Counted from the first letter of the stretch, positions 24,743 through 33,545 are shown. The stretch is 64,000 nt of DNA from Pedobacter ginsengisoli (GCF_030244015.1 NZ_JASSYX010000004.1:1-64000), one strand, 5' to 3'. Notes: generated from the sequence alone by a model not told the origin. Numbers and translations are program-made.

Positions 24743-25318
24743 CTATAAGGCAGCTTTAACCAAAAAAGGAAGCAGTTCTTTTTGGAAACTGACAAAGTTC
24801 TTGCGTACATCAGAATCACTTACAGATGTAAATGCAAATGAGAATACAATGCTTTTACTCGCTTTGAGCAAAAAAGCCAACCCTTCCTTGCGCGATGGAT
24901 TATTCTTAAAGTGGTCGAGTTCCAGGTAAGCAGACAACAGTAAAGATTCCAGCTGATCTGATAAATGCTTAAGAAACTCCTGGGAATTGGCATTTTCCCT
25001 GACAAAATCCCAGCCGATAAACTCATTACACACGGTATAAGTCAACCTGCAGGTCTTCATGACCAGTGCCTTCAGATGCTCCTCTTCGTCTGCAAACTGG
25101 GCTTTATTTTTTAATATCTCATGAAGGTTCAAATCCAGATAATTCATCAGAATAGCGTCCAGTATTTGTTCCTTGCTTTCAAAATATTTATAAATGGTCG
25201 CTTTTGCGATCCTGGCTTTCTTAGCGATTTCGTTGACACTGGTCTTATGATAACCGTATTTTCTAAAAAGCTCTTTTGCAGCCTTGATTATGCTTTCTTT
25301 AATTTTTTCCGGTTCCAT
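24743..25318 (-). CDS. TetR/AcrR family transcriptional regulator
   Basis: A 191-residue regulator. The N-terminal helix-turn-helix reads AAKELFRKYGYHKTSVNEIAKKARIAKATIYKYFESKEQIL (about 13-53), the typical TetR pattern. The C-terminal ligand domain is helical and unassigned. Start ATG at 25318 overlaps the stop of the upstream lipoprotein gene (TGATG), so translation is coupled; the upstream TTG is less likely. It is third in pheS-lipoprotein-tetR on the minus strand. No obvious palindromic operator is seen beside it. Confidence 0.88.
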   Translation of the reverse strand: MEPEKIKESIIKAAKELFRKYGYHKTSVNEIAKKARIAKATIYKYFESKEQILDAILMNYLDLNLHEILKNKAQFADEEEHLKALVMKTCRLTYTVCNEFIGWDFVRENANSQEFLKHLSDQLESLLLSAYLELDHFKNNPSRKEGLAFLLKASKSIVFSFAFTSVSDSDVRKNFVSFQKELLPFLVKAAL

Positions 25319-25734
25319 CAATTCGTTACATGTATAGTATTTCCCTGTATAGATGTAGTGTACATCTTTAAGGCCCTTTTCGCAGGGGCCTTAACCGGAC
25401 TGCCATCTTCCAGGGAAAATTTTGCACCCGTGCATTTATCAGTGACCGCAAAATTTGACTCATCCAGTACAACAGCGCACTTTTCCTCCGGATTTACTGT
25501 GCTGCAACGGTCATAAGACACGTAACTGCCGTCCAGTTTGTGGTAAATGATCAGGCCCGCCACACCGTGGTCCTTAATCAATACCCCCTGTCCGGGACTG
25601 CTTAGCCTCAGAAGCCTCGGATCTGTCAGGAGCGCACTAAAATTCACCGGAACATTAGGAATTGCTATATCTGCCTTGCCGCAGGCGGCACACATCATCC
25701 AAAGTAATATCCAAATTCCGGCTATCTTTTTCAT
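25318..25734 (-). CDS. lipoprotein with a Rieske-like domain lacking the histidine ligands
   Basis: A 138-residue exported lipoprotein: signal MKKIAGIWILLWMMCAAC with lipobox AAC (Cys18). The body follows a Rieske pattern: GVLIKDHGVAGLIIYHKLDGSYVSYDRCST, then VTDKCTGAKFSLEDGSPVKAPAKRALKMY. In a true Rieske protein these segments hold C-x-H and C-x2-H; here they read C-S-T and C-T-G-A, so both histidines are missing. It therefore cannot hold a normal 2Fe-2S Rieske cluster and is probably structural. It overlaps pheS by one base and tetR by one base. Confidence 0.75.
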   Translation of the reverse strand: MKKIAGIWILLWMMCAACGKADIAIPNVPVNFSALLTDPRLLRLSSPGQGVLIKDHGVAGLIIYHKLDGSYVSYDRCSTVNPEEKCAVVLDESNFAVTDKCTGAKFSLEDGSPVKAPAKRALKMYTTSIQGNTIHVTN

Positions 25735-26771
25735 TATATTAATGAGGTTTTGTACTGTTTTAAAAACCGTGCATCATTTTCTGAGAACAGGCGAAGGTCT
25801 TTGATCTCAAATTTTAAGTTGGCGATACGTTCGATGCCCATTCCAAAAGCAAATCCGCTGTATTTTTTACTGTCAATACCGCAGTTTTCCAAAACATTCG
25901 GATCCACCATGCCGCAGCCCAGAATCTCTACCCAGCCGCTATATTTACACATCGGACATCCTGCGCCTTTGCAGATCGTACATGAGATATCCATTTCTGC
26001 AGAAGGTTCGGTAAACGGAAAATAAGAAGGGCGGAAACGAACTTTCGTTCCTTCCCCGTACAGCTCCTGTACAAAATAAAACAGCGTCTGCTTTAAATCC
26101 GCAAATGATACGTTCTCATCCACATAAAGTCCTTCCACCTGGTGAAAGAAACAATGTGCCCTTGCAGAGATCGCCTCATTGCGGTATACCCTGCCGGGCA
26201 TGATTGCTCTGAAAGGTGGCTGACCAGCTTCCATCATTCTCACCTGTACAGATGAAGTGTGCGTACGAAGTGCTATATCACCTTTTTCACCACCTTTTTT
26301 AATAAAGAAAGTGTCCTGCATATCTCTTGCCGGATGTTCTTCCGGGAAGTTCAATGCGGAGAAATTATGCCAGTCATCCTCTATTTCCGGACCCTCTGCT
26401 ACTACAAAACCCAGCTTGTTAAAAATCTCAATAATCTCTCTTCTCACCAGGGCCAGCGGGTGGCGTGCTCCTACTTCAAAACCCTCACCAGGCAGGGTCA
26501 GGTCCAGACCAGAATCAGCGGCAGCTTCCGTTACCCCGCCCTGATCTTTTAAAGTCTGGTATTTTGCTTCGGCCAGCTGTTTAAATTCATTTAAAATCTT
26601 GCCCAGGGATCTTTTCTCCCCGGGTGAAACCGCTTTAAACTCATCAAAAATATCTTTGATAATCCCCTTAGTTCCCAGGAACTTAATACGAAACTGCTCT
26701 AACTCATCTGCTTTATCTGTGGAAAATGCATTTACTTCCGCAGCATACTGTGTTATCTTATCTTGTAGCAT
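25734..26771 (-). CDS. pheS: phenylalanyl-tRNA synthetase alpha subunit
   Basis: A 345-residue class II synthetase alpha subunit. The N-terminal coiled-coil tRNA arm (about 1-85) precedes the catalytic core with HPLALVRREIIEIFNKLGFVVAEGPEIEDDWHNF, then PGRVYRNEAISARAHCFFHQVEGLYVD, and motif 3 GFAFGMGIERIANLKFEIKDLRLF. It charges tRNA-Phe as part of an alpha2-beta2 enzyme; pheT is not in this window. It heads pheS-lipoprotein-tetR. A TATATTTG -7 box sits 5 bases before its ATG. Confidence 0.96.
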   Translation of the reverse strand: MLQDKITQYAAEVNAFSTDKADELEQFRIKFLGTKGIIKDIFDEFKAVSPGEKRSLGKILNEFKQLAEAKYQTLKDQGGVTEAAADSGLDLTLPGEGFEVGARHPLALVRREIIEIFNKLGFVVAEGPEIEDDWHNFSALNFPEEHPARDMQDTFFIKKGGEKGDIALRTHTSSVQVRMMEAGQPPFRAIMPGRVYRNEAISARAHCFFHQVEGLYVDENVSFADLKQTLFYFVQELYGEGTKVRFRPSYFPFTEPSAEMDISCTICKGAGCPMCKYSGWVEILGCGMVDPNVLENCGIDSKKYSGFAFGMGIERIANLKFEIKDLRLFSENDARFLKQYKTSLI

Positions 26772-26776
26772 GGGGT

Positions 26777-26784
26777 CAAATATA
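26777..26784 (-). promoter_or_regulatory. -7 promoter element immediately before pheS
   Basis: The minus strand reads TATATTTG ending 5 bases before the pheS ATG (26771). If used, transcription would begin at or very near the start codon, giving a leaderless or near-leaderless mRNA. No TTTG is found at -33. Confidence 0.4.
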
Positions 26785-26801
26785 CAGCTATTTATACAAT
26801 T

Positions 26802-27989
26802 TTATATTACACCCAATGCCTTACCTACTTTTGTAAATGCAGCAATAGCCTTATCCAGGTGGTGCTGTTCATGCCCCGCAGAAAGCTGTACACGGATCCT
26901 TGCCTTGCCCTGGGCCACTACCGGATAATAAAACCCGATCACATAAATACCCTCCTCCAGCATTTTTGCAGCAAACTCCTGCGCCAGCTTCGCATCATAC
27001 AACATGACCGGCACAATAGGGTGCACCCCTTCCTTAATGTCAAAACCAGCTTCAGTCATCTTCTTACGGAAATAAGCAGTATTCTGCTCCAGTTTATCCC
27101 TCAGGTCTGTAGTTTCACTTAACAAGTCAAGAACTGCCACTGATGCCCCTGCAATAGCAGGCGCCAGGGTATTAGAGAAAAGATAAGGTCGGGACCTTTG
27201 GCGCAACATGTCGATGATTTCCTTTTTACCAGAGGTAAAACCACCTGAAGCGCCACCCAATGCCTTACCCAGAGTACCCGTAATGATGTCAACCCTGTCC
27301 ATTACATTAAAGTGCTCATGCGTGCCTCGACCAGTCTTACCGATAAAACCTGTACAATGTGACTCATCGATCATAACTAAAGCTTCGTATTTATCCGCCA
27401 GGTCACAGATTTTATCCAAAGGTGCCACTACACCGTCCATAGAAAAAGCACCATCGGTAACGATGATCCGGTGCCTGGAATCCCTGGCAGCGATCAGCTG
27501 CTGTTCCAGATCCGCCATATCCGCATTTTTATACCTGAAACGCTTTGCCTTGCACAGACGCACACCATCAATAATAGACGCATGGTTCAGTTCATCAGAT
27601 ATTATGGCATCCTGGTCATTAAACAAAGGCTCAAAAACACCGCCATTGGCATCAAACGCTGCTGCATATAAAATAGTGTCTTCCGTTCCCAGGAATTTTG
27701 AGATCTTTTCCTCCAGTTCCTTATGCACATCCTGCGTACCACAGATAAACCGTACAGAAGACATCCCATATCCATATTTATCCACCGCTTTTTTTGCCGC
27801 TGCTATCACTAAAGGATGCGACGACAGCCCCAGATAATTGTTAGCGCAGAAATTTACCACTTCCTGACCTGTACTCACCTTGATGTCAGCACCCTGAGGG
27901 GTTACTATGATACGTTCACGTTTATATAATCCGTCCTTTTCTATTTGTGCCAGTTCTTGCTGGAGCACCGGTTGTAATGTTTTGTACAT
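26802..27989 (-). CDS. kbl: 2-amino-3-ketobutyrate CoA ligase / glycine C-acetyltransferase
   Basis: A 395-residue PLP-dependent alpha-oxoamine synthase. Visible are the pre-PLP region SDELNHASIIDGVRL (131-145), the DESHCTGFIGKTGRG block (208-222) and the PLP lysine in TGTLGKALGGASGGF (Lys242). In the family, Kbl splits 2-amino-3-ketobutyrate to glycine and acetyl-CoA after threonine dehydrogenase acts. The partner SDR-type threonine dehydrogenase is encoded at 54755-55699 in this window. The gene is alone on the minus strand; a TAACTTTG -7 element lies 24 bases upstream. Confidence 0.93.
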   Translation of the reverse strand: MYKTLQPVLQQELAQIEKDGLYKRERIIVTPQGADIKVSTGQEVVNFCANNYLGLSSHPLVIAAAKKAVDKYGYGMSSVRFICGTQDVHKELEEKISKFLGTEDTILYAAAFDANGGVFEPLFNDQDAIISDELNHASIIDGVRLCKAKRFRYKNADMADLEQQLIAARDSRHRIIVTDGAFSMDGVVAPLDKICDLADKYEALVMIDESHCTGFIGKTGRGTHEHFNVMDRVDIITGTLGKALGGASGGFTSGKKEIIDMLRQRSRPYLFSNTLAPAIAGASVAVLDLLSETTDLRDKLEQNTAYFRKKMTEAGFDIKEGVHPIVPVMLYDAKLAQEFAAKMLEEGIYVIGFYYPVVAQGKARIRVQLSAGHEQHHLDKAIAAFTKVGKALGVI

Positions 27990-28012
27990 AATAATAATCT
28001 AGTTGTTGCAGC

Positions 28013-28020
28013 CAAAGTTA
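28013..28020 (-). promoter_or_regulatory. -7 promoter element for kbl
   Basis: The minus strand reads TAACTTTG, matching TAnnTTTG, 23 bases before the kbl ATG. The -33 region shows no clear TTTG. Confidence 0.35.
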
Positions 28021-28132
28021 TATAAATATCGTCTTAGATAGGTAATCCAATAAAATACACTTAACAAACTTTAACAAGATATTTCTGTTAACTTTAATAA
28101 CTAATCGGATATTTAGCCCATAATCCTCTTTA

Positions 28133-30580
28133 ATGAAGAACACCACACTGACGCTAACATTACTTATTTGCGCATTTCTTTGCAAAGCACAACAAATTAA
28201 ATTAAGCGGGACTATAAAAGACAACGAAGGACAAGTCGTGCCGTTCGCTTCAGTTTACATCAAAAATACGACAACCGGAACTTCCGCCAATGTTGATGGA
28301 GTTTATGCTTTTGCATTAGATAAAGGCACTGTCACCATAGTTTATAAGGCGATTGGCTATAAACTACTGGAGAAAACCATTACCCTGTCAGAAAACACCA
28401 TAGAAAACGCAGTGCTGACATCCGAGAATTACACACTGCAGGGAGTGACCATCAGAGGTAATGGCGAAGACCCCGCCAATGAGATCATCAGACAAGCAAT
28501 CAAAAGCAGAAGCAGGCACCTGACCGAAGTCGATGCTTATACCACAGACGTCTATATCAAAGGAGTTCAGAAGCTGGTTGGTGCGCCAAAGAAATTCTTT
28601 GGGCGGGACATCCAGAAGACACTTGATCTGGATACCAATCGAAAAGGCATTTTGTATTTATCAGAGTCTACTTCTAAGTTTTCATTTGAGCGACCGGGCA
28701 AGATCCATGAAGAAATGATTTCCTCCAAAGTTGCCGGCCGCAACAACGCCTTTAGTTTCAACAAGGCTTCCGATCTCATCATCAATTTTTACGAGAATAT
28801 ACTGCTGGAAAATACACTGAGCACACGTGGTTTTGTTTCGCCGATATCAGACGGCGCGTTCCTTTATTACCGTTATAAGCTCATCGGTACAGCCACTGAA
28901 AACGGACAAACGGTCAATAAAATCCAGATTATTCCAAAAAGGGAACATGACCCCGCTTTCAGGGGCACAATCTACATCAGTGATGACAGTTATCACCTGC
29001 TTAATGCGGAGGTTTACCTGACCAAAAACACAGGAATAAACCTGCTGGACACCTTAAATATTTCTCAGCAATTCCTGAAGGTGGAAAATACATATATGCC
29101 TTCCAACATCAATTTCCAGTTCAATGGAAATGTGTTTGGATTCAAATTTGAAGGGTACTATGTCGGGGTTTACAGCAATTACAACATCCACCCTGATTTT
29201 CCAAAAAATCATTTCAACGGCGAGATCCTTAAGATCACCAAAGCAGTAAATAAAAAAGATTCCCTTTTTTGGCTCAACAACCGCCCCATTCCGCTTACTG
29301 CAGAAGAAAGCCGGGATTACATCAGAAAGGACAGCGTAGCTGTGCTCAAAACCTCCAGACATTATCTGGACTCAGTAGAACGGGCGAACAATAAATTTGG
29401 CATTGTGAAATTACTGGTCACCGGTTACACCATAAACAACCGTTATGCTAAAAAATCTTATGCCTTCGACCCCTTATACAGATCGGTATTTTACAATACT
29501 GTAGAAGGTTTTGCTTTGAAATACGGTATTACCTATACAAAATACCTGGAGGACAGAAAGTACTACAACATCAGGCCTGAAGCAAGATATGGTTTTTCTA
29601 ACAAGACATTTACAGGAAGCCTCAGCGCCAATTATTTTTACGACCCGGTAAAAAGGGCAAACGTCAGCTTTAGTGCGGGTTCAGGTATTTTCGATCTCAA
29701 TAACTATGGTTCCATGAGTTTACTGGGCAACTCCATCAATTCCCTGTTTTTTGAAACCAATTTTTCCAAATTCTACAAAAAGGAATTTGCGAACATCGGA
29801 ACCGCAAGAGAACTGGCCAATGGTCTTCAGGGGCAAATAATAGCCGGTTATTCCAGAAACACAAACTTGGTAAACACCACACACTTCAAGATAAAAGACC
29901 TTAAAGGAGAAACATTTACCTCAAACAACCCTTTCAATCCCGAAACTGAAAAGGAATTGTTCCCTACCTATCGGGCCCTGACTGTAGACGCAACGCTGAC
30001 CTACACCATTGGACAGACCTATATCACCCGTCCGGACGGGAAGTTTTATCAGCCTTCGAAATATCCCGTGATCAAACTGAATTATAAAAAAGGAATCAGC
30101 GGATTGCTAAACAGTGATGTTGATTACGACCGCGTCTCACTCGAAGTATCAGAGGACAGGATCAGCATGGGCATGTTGGGCTATTCCTCATTCGTTGCCG
30201 GAGCAGGTAAATACCTGAACAATGATGTAGTCTATTACCCCGAACAAAAACACTTCCGGGGCAACAATTCATTGTTAAGCAAACCTGACCTCAGAAAGTT
30301 CCTGTTCCTTGATTTTTACATGTTCAGCACCAACCGGGAATATGCGGAATTCCATTATGAACATAATTTCTCAGGTTTCCTGACCAATAAGGTCCCCCTG
30401 CTGCGCAAGTTAAAACTTGAGGAACTGGTAGGTGTCAGCTACCTGACCCAACCAGTTAAGAGAAACTACACAGAGTTCTATTTTGGTTTGCAGCGGCTGA
30501 TCTTCAGGGCAGCTTATGGTTTTGCATATGATGGCAAAAGGCGGGTGGATCACGGGTTCAGGCTTACATATGGGTTTTAA
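28133..30580 (+). CDS. DUF5686 outer-membrane protein with carboxypeptidase-like regulatory domain
   Basis: An 815-residue exported protein. Signal peptide 1-19 (LICAFLCKAQ) precedes a carboxypeptidase-D regulatory-like beta-sandwich (about 22-105, LSGTIKDNEGQVVPFASVYIKNTTTGT). A large DUF5686 body follows with beta-barrel-like alternation, ending in an aromatic C-terminal strand (RRVDHGFRLTYGF). This is the standard arrangement of DUF5686 proteins in Bacteroidetes, which sit in the outer membrane with unknown function. It is monocistronic, divergent from kbl. A REP-like palindrome lies just downstream. Confidence 0.9.
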   Translation: MKNTTLTLTLLICAFLCKAQQIKLSGTIKDNEGQVVPFASVYIKNTTTGTSANVDGVYAFALDKGTVTIVYKAIGYKLLEKTITLSENTIENAVLTSENYTLQGVTIRGNGEDPANEIIRQAIKSRSRHLTEVDAYTTDVYIKGVQKLVGAPKKFFGRDIQKTLDLDTNRKGILYLSESTSKFSFERPGKIHEEMISSKVAGRNNAFSFNKASDLIINFYENILLENTLSTRGFVSPISDGAFLYYRYKLIGTATENGQTVNKIQIIPKREHDPAFRGTIYISDDSYHLLNAEVYLTKNTGINLLDTLNISQQFLKVENTYMPSNINFQFNGNVFGFKFEGYYVGVYSNYNIHPDFPKNHFNGEILKITKAVNKKDSLFWLNNRPIPLTAEESRDYIRKDSVAVLKTSRHYLDSVERANNKFGIVKLLVTGYTINNRYAKKSYAFDPLYRSVFYNTVEGFALKYGITYTKYLEDRKYYNIRPEARYGFSNKTFTGSLSANYFYDPVKRANVSFSAGSGIFDLNNYGSMSLLGNSINSLFFETNFSKFYKKEFANIGTARELANGLQGQIIAGYSRNTNLVNTTHFKIKDLKGETFTSNNPFNPETEKELFPTYRALTVDATLTYTIGQTYITRPDGKFYQPSKYPVIKLNYKKGISGLLNSDVDYDRVSLEVSEDRISMGMLGYSSFVAGAGKYLNNDVVYYPEQKHFRGNNSLLSKPDLRKFLFLDFYMFSTNREYAEFHYEHNFSGFLTNKVPLLRKLKLEELVGVSYLTQPVKRNYTEFYFGLQRLIFRAAYGFAYDGKRRVDHGFRLTYGF

Positions 30581-30626
30581 GAGTTGTTATAACTGAATAA
30601 ACAAACTTGCGACCAGCCCTAAAAAA

Positions 30627-30696
30627 GTCATTGCGAGGCACAAAGCGATCTCATCTTGATTATCCTGTCTGAGATTGCTTCGTGCCCCGCAATGAC
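30627..30696. repeat. REP/MITE-like palindrome
   Basis: Left arm 30627-30653 (starting GTCATTGCGAGGCAC) and right arm 30670-30696 (ending GTGCCCCGCAATGAC) are inverted copies matching at 24 of 27 positions, with a 16-base loop. The GTCATTGCGAGG... motif resembles dispersed palindromes I associate with many bacterial genomes, including Bacteroidetes. It lies between the 3' ends of the convergent DUF5686 and peptidase genes, so it may also act as a bidirectional transcript end. It has no internal reading frame. Confidence 0.78.
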
Positions 30697-30723
30697 GATA
30701 TGATTATGCGAATTGCTTAAAAC

Positions 30724-31908
30724 CTATAAATCCAGTTTCTTCCTGATGTCAGACGGGATCCCTTTCTTGTGCAGCAAAAACGCAGTGGTTTTATACTTCA
30801 CAAAATTCTTGGTTACGTATAAATAACCTTTATAATCATTGGTAGCACCCCATGAATTTTTCACGATGTAGTACTCTTTACCATTCTGGTCCTTCGCCAT
30901 CCCTGTGATCTGCATCCCGTGATCGTCAGTAGTCTGATAATCGTCAAACGCAGCCTGGCGCAGCTCAACTGTAATTTCCTTCTCAGGTTTTGGTCCGTTG
31001 AACATTGCCTTTTTCTCCTCAGCACTCATGCTTTCAAAATCCGTCTGAGGTACATATGCCACTCCGTTTTTCCAGCTAAAGCCTTTCTCGCTTACGTCAG
31101 TAGCCCAGGCAACGGTAAAGCCACCTTTCAGTGCATTGTCAATGATCTTTATGATGTCGTCCATCTGAACATTATACACCTGATCATAAGACCAGTTATC
31201 CGGCACCATCAATACTGTTTTTTGGTAATAAGGAGAAGTATTGAAAGAAGAAAGTTCTACATAATCAGCCGGATTGATACCGACTACCTCTTTTGCAAAA
31301 GTCTTCGGCGTATATTCTTTCCCCTCATAAGTGAACTTTTCGGGAACCGCGCCCATACAGGAATCAATAGTCCCGATGTATTTCGTCTTCCAGTTCGGAT
31401 CAAAATCACCCTGTACCGCCTTTTTAAGAATAGCTTCCGTTAGCTTGTTCATTTTATCTGATGAAGTCTTACCGCCATAATCATTTCCTGTATAAACGTC
31501 CTGCGGCATCGCGCCATATTTTGCAAACATATTGATCACATCATGGCATGCACCACCGTCACCCAGCGTCAGGGCGCCGTGCATGCGCACATAATTGATC
31601 CCCTTTTCCACGTAAACATTCCGTGCCGAAAAAAGATCAGCCAGATCAACCGGTTTTTTGCCCATGCGGATCATCTCCGATTCCAGAAAAGAATTGGTAC
31701 TGTAACTCCAGCAAGTACCTGACGATTTTTGATTTTTCACAGAAGTCGCTTCTGCATTCATTACTTCCGTAAAAGTGAAGCTGTTCTTGCTTGCCTCACT
31801 TTGATTGTCTTTAAGTGAATTAACCAGATTGTCCTGTGCGAACCCTACATTGGTTCCAAGCAGTAAGCCCGCAGCCAACCACAATGGTTTCATTGAAATT
31901 TTAGTCAT
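30724..31908 (-). CDS. pepC: C1B cysteine peptidase (aminopeptidase C / bleomycin hydrolase family), exported
   Basis: A 394-residue papain-like peptidase of the bleomycin-hydrolase family. A signal peptide (1-24, ending VGFA) indicates export, unlike the cytosolic family archetypes. The catalytic triad is visible: Cys66 in KSSGTCWSY, His in TDDHGMQITG and Asn in YIVKNSWGATNDYKGYLYV. It probably trims peptides in the periplasm. It is monocistronic, with a near-consensus promoter (GTTG-N19-TATGTTTG) about 50 bases upstream. Confidence 0.9.
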   Translation of the reverse strand: MTKISMKPLWLAAGLLLGTNVGFAQDNLVNSLKDNQSEASKNSFTFTEVMNAEATSVKNQKSSGTCWSYSTNSFLESEMIRMGKKPVDLADLFSARNVYVEKGINYVRMHGALTLGDGGACHDVINMFAKYGAMPQDVYTGNDYGGKTSSDKMNKLTEAILKKAVQGDFDPNWKTKYIGTIDSCMGAVPEKFTYEGKEYTPKTFAKEVVGINPADYVELSSFNTSPYYQKTVLMVPDNWSYDQVYNVQMDDIIKIIDNALKGGFTVAWATDVSEKGFSWKNGVAYVPQTDFESMSAEEKKAMFNGPKPEKEITVELRQAAFDDYQTTDDHGMQITGMAKDQNGKEYYIVKNSWGATNDYKGYLYVTKNFVKYKTTAFLLHKKGIPSDIRKKLDL

Positions 31909-31955
31909 TTGTATGTATAAAGTTAGTTAGTATAAGTTGTTTAGCTCTACAAAGG

Positions 31956-31986
31956 CAAACATAATTAATTTTGGAACAAAAACAAC
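31956..31986 (-). promoter_or_regulatory. near-consensus promoter for the exported C1 peptidase
   Basis: On the minus strand GTTG (31986-31983), then 19 bases, then TATGTTTG (31963-31956). Only the first base of the -33 box departs from TTTG. The leader to the ATG at 31908 would be about 40 bases. Confidence 0.55.
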
Positions 31987-32063
31987 GTTTACAATATGCG
32001 GGTCACACCAAATTTACTTTAACACCCCCAATTTTGATTATGTCAGAGAGATGACAGTAAATA

Positions 32064-32096
32064 TTTGCAAGATAAGACCGATCGGTCTTATCTTTA
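32064..32096 (+). promoter_or_regulatory. tetR promoter overlapped by a palindromic operator
   Basis: TTTG (32064-32067) and TATCTTTA (32089-32096, one base off TAnnTTTG) are spaced 21 bases. Between and into the -7 box lies a perfect 22-bp palindrome (32071-32092) with core AGACCGATCGGTCT. A TetR dimer bound here would block its own promoter. The same core recurs at 32710-32723 ahead of the SDR gene. Confidence 0.75.
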
Positions 32097-32100
32097 AACC

Positions 32101-32691
32101 ATGTTAACGAAAGCAGAAAAAACCCGCCAGCACATTATTGAAAAAGCAGCCGTGCTTTTCAATAAGAAAGGGATGGCCGGAACTTCCATTAACGACATCA
32201 TGCAGGCTGCAAATCTTGCCAAAGGAGGTATATATGGGAATTTTGAAAACAAGGAAGAGATCTGCCTGGAAGTTTTCAAATACCTTTCCAAAAATCTGCT
32301 TGGCCTGATTGATGCTGCGCTCAACAGCAGGGACAGTGCAAAGGATAAACTGTACGCATTACTGGATTTTTACGAAGATGCCCTTCTGTATAGTGACAAA
32401 GGGGGCTGCCCGGTTCTCAATTTCGGAACCGAAGCTGACGACACCAACCCGGTGATCAAACAGGCGGTAAACAAAACGATCAAAGACACCCAGGACAGAA
32501 TTACCAGGGTGATCGCAGATGGTATTGAAAGCGGTGAATTTAGCCCTTCAGTAAACGCAGGCGCATTTGCTGTCAAAATGTACCTTTCAACAGAAGGTGC
32601 AATTCTGGTTGGCAGGATCCAAAACAGCAACCAACAAATGAAAATCATGAATGACATACTGAAGGCTGAAATAGAATCTTTCTCACAATGA
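32101..32691 (+). CDS. TetR/AcrR family transcriptional regulator
   Basis: A 196-residue TetR protein. The N-terminal HTH reads HIIEKAAVLFNKKGMAGTSINDIMQAANLAKGGIYGNFENKEEI (about 11-54). The helical C-terminal domain resembles the TetR_C_6-like group (GGCPVLNFGTEADDTNP). Palindromic operators with the identical 14-base core lie in its own promoter and in the gap before the downstream SDR gene. It therefore most likely represses itself and the SDR gene until an inducer binds. It is divergent from the C1 peptidase. Confidence 0.92.
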   Translation: MLTKAEKTRQHIIEKAAVLFNKKGMAGTSINDIMQAANLAKGGIYGNFENKEEICLEVFKYLSKNLLGLIDAALNSRDSAKDKLYALLDFYEDALLYSDKGGCPVLNFGTEADDTNPVIKQAVNKTIKDTQDRITRVIADGIESGEFSPSVNAGAFAVKMYLSTEGAILVGRIQNSNQQMKIMNDILKAEIESFSQ

Positions 32692-32707
32692 TTTTTTTTG
32701 ACCAAAT

Positions 32708-32725
32708 ATAGACCGATCGGTCTAT
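32708..32725 (+). promoter_or_regulatory. second TetR operator, upstream of the SDR gene
   Basis: An 18-bp perfect palindrome, ATAGACCGATCGGTCTAT, shares the core AGACCGATCGGTCT with the operator in the tetR promoter. TTTG lies at 32697-32700, upstream of the palindrome, a plausible -33 box. The SDR ATG is 50 bases downstream. Confidence 0.75.
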
Positions 32726-32774
32726 TTCACATAAGCCAAGAGAAGAAAATAAAATACATTAAAGACTAAAAAAG

Positions 32775-33512
32775 ATGAACATTACAAATAACACAGTCCT
32801 GATAACCGGCGGAACAGCCGGAATCGGATTCGAACTTGCAAAATCATTTGCTGAAGCTGGAAACAAAATCATCATCACCGGCAGAAACCAACAAAGACTT
32901 ACTGAAGCACTCGCCAAGCTTCCCGGCGCAACCGGCTTCACTGGTGATATCAGCAATCCTGAGGACACAGAAAAACTAGTAGACTTCATAAAAAATAATG
33001 CTCCCGAAGTCAATATCGTAATCAACAATGCCGGTGCAGCGCACCTGTATAAACTGGCCAATAACGAAGATGCCTTTGAAAAAGCTCAGGATGAAATGCT
33101 GACCAACTATCTGGCGGTGATCCGTCTCAACGAAAAATTAATTCCTTTACTAAAATTACAACCTCAGGCAGCAGTGGTCAATGTTTCCTCTATAGTTGCT
33201 TTTGTACCCGGATCATTACCGACCTATTCTGCATCCAAAGCAGCACTGCACTCCTACACGCAGTCTTTAAGGATCATACTTGAGCGTACATCAAACGTCA
33301 AGGTTTTTGAACTCATGCCGCCGCTGGTCGATACAGAATTCAGCGCCCCGATCAATGGTAAAACCGGTATACCCGCAGCTCAGGTAGCCAGTGATCTGAT
33401 CACAGCCATCCAGGCAGACAACTACGAAGTACGTGTGGGGAATACGCAGAAGATCTATGAACTTTATCTCCAGTCTCCGGCAGAGGCCCTCGCAGCAATG
33501 AACCCTGCATAG
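32775..33512 (+). CDS. short-chain dehydrogenase/reductase (DltE-like)
   Basis: A 245-residue classical SDR. The cofactor motif TGGTAGIGFELAKSF is at 10-24, NNAGAAHLY near 85-93, the catalytic serine in VVNVSSIVAF near 137 and YSASKAA (Tyr-x3-Lys) near 155. The sequence ITGRNQQRLTEALAKLPG suggests NADP(H) preference through Arg after the second strand. The substrate is unknown. It is controlled by the TetR encoded just upstream, judging by the shared operator palindrome. The stop codon lies at the junction of a 17-base tandem duplication. Confidence 0.92.
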   Translation: MNITNNTVLITGGTAGIGFELAKSFAEAGNKIIITGRNQQRLTEALAKLPGATGFTGDISNPEDTEKLVDFIKNNAPEVNIVINNAGAAHLYKLANNEDAFEKAQDEMLTNYLAVIRLNEKLIPLLKLQPQAAVVNVSSIVAFVPGSLPTYSASKAALHSYTQSLRIILERTSNVKVFELMPPLVDTEFSAPINGKTGIPAAQVASDLITAIQADNYEVRVGNTQKIYELYLQSPAEALAAMNPA

Positions 33513-33527
33513 CAATGAACCCTGCAT
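33494..33527. repeat. 17-base perfect tandem duplication at the SDR stop codon
   Basis: AGCAATGAACCCTGCAT occurs twice back to back (33494-33510 and 33511-33527). The first copy plus the next two bases forms the last codons and the TAG stop; with a single copy the frame would end in TAA at the same residue, so the protein is unchanged. This looks like a recent slippage duplication. Confidence 0.85.
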
Positions 33528-33545
33528 AAGCTCCTGTCGATGAAC

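Noticed and set aside
27208..27837. 209-codon plus-strand open frame inside kbl
   Set aside because: Shadow of the PLP-enzyme coding sequence; Ser/Ala-rich with no domain.
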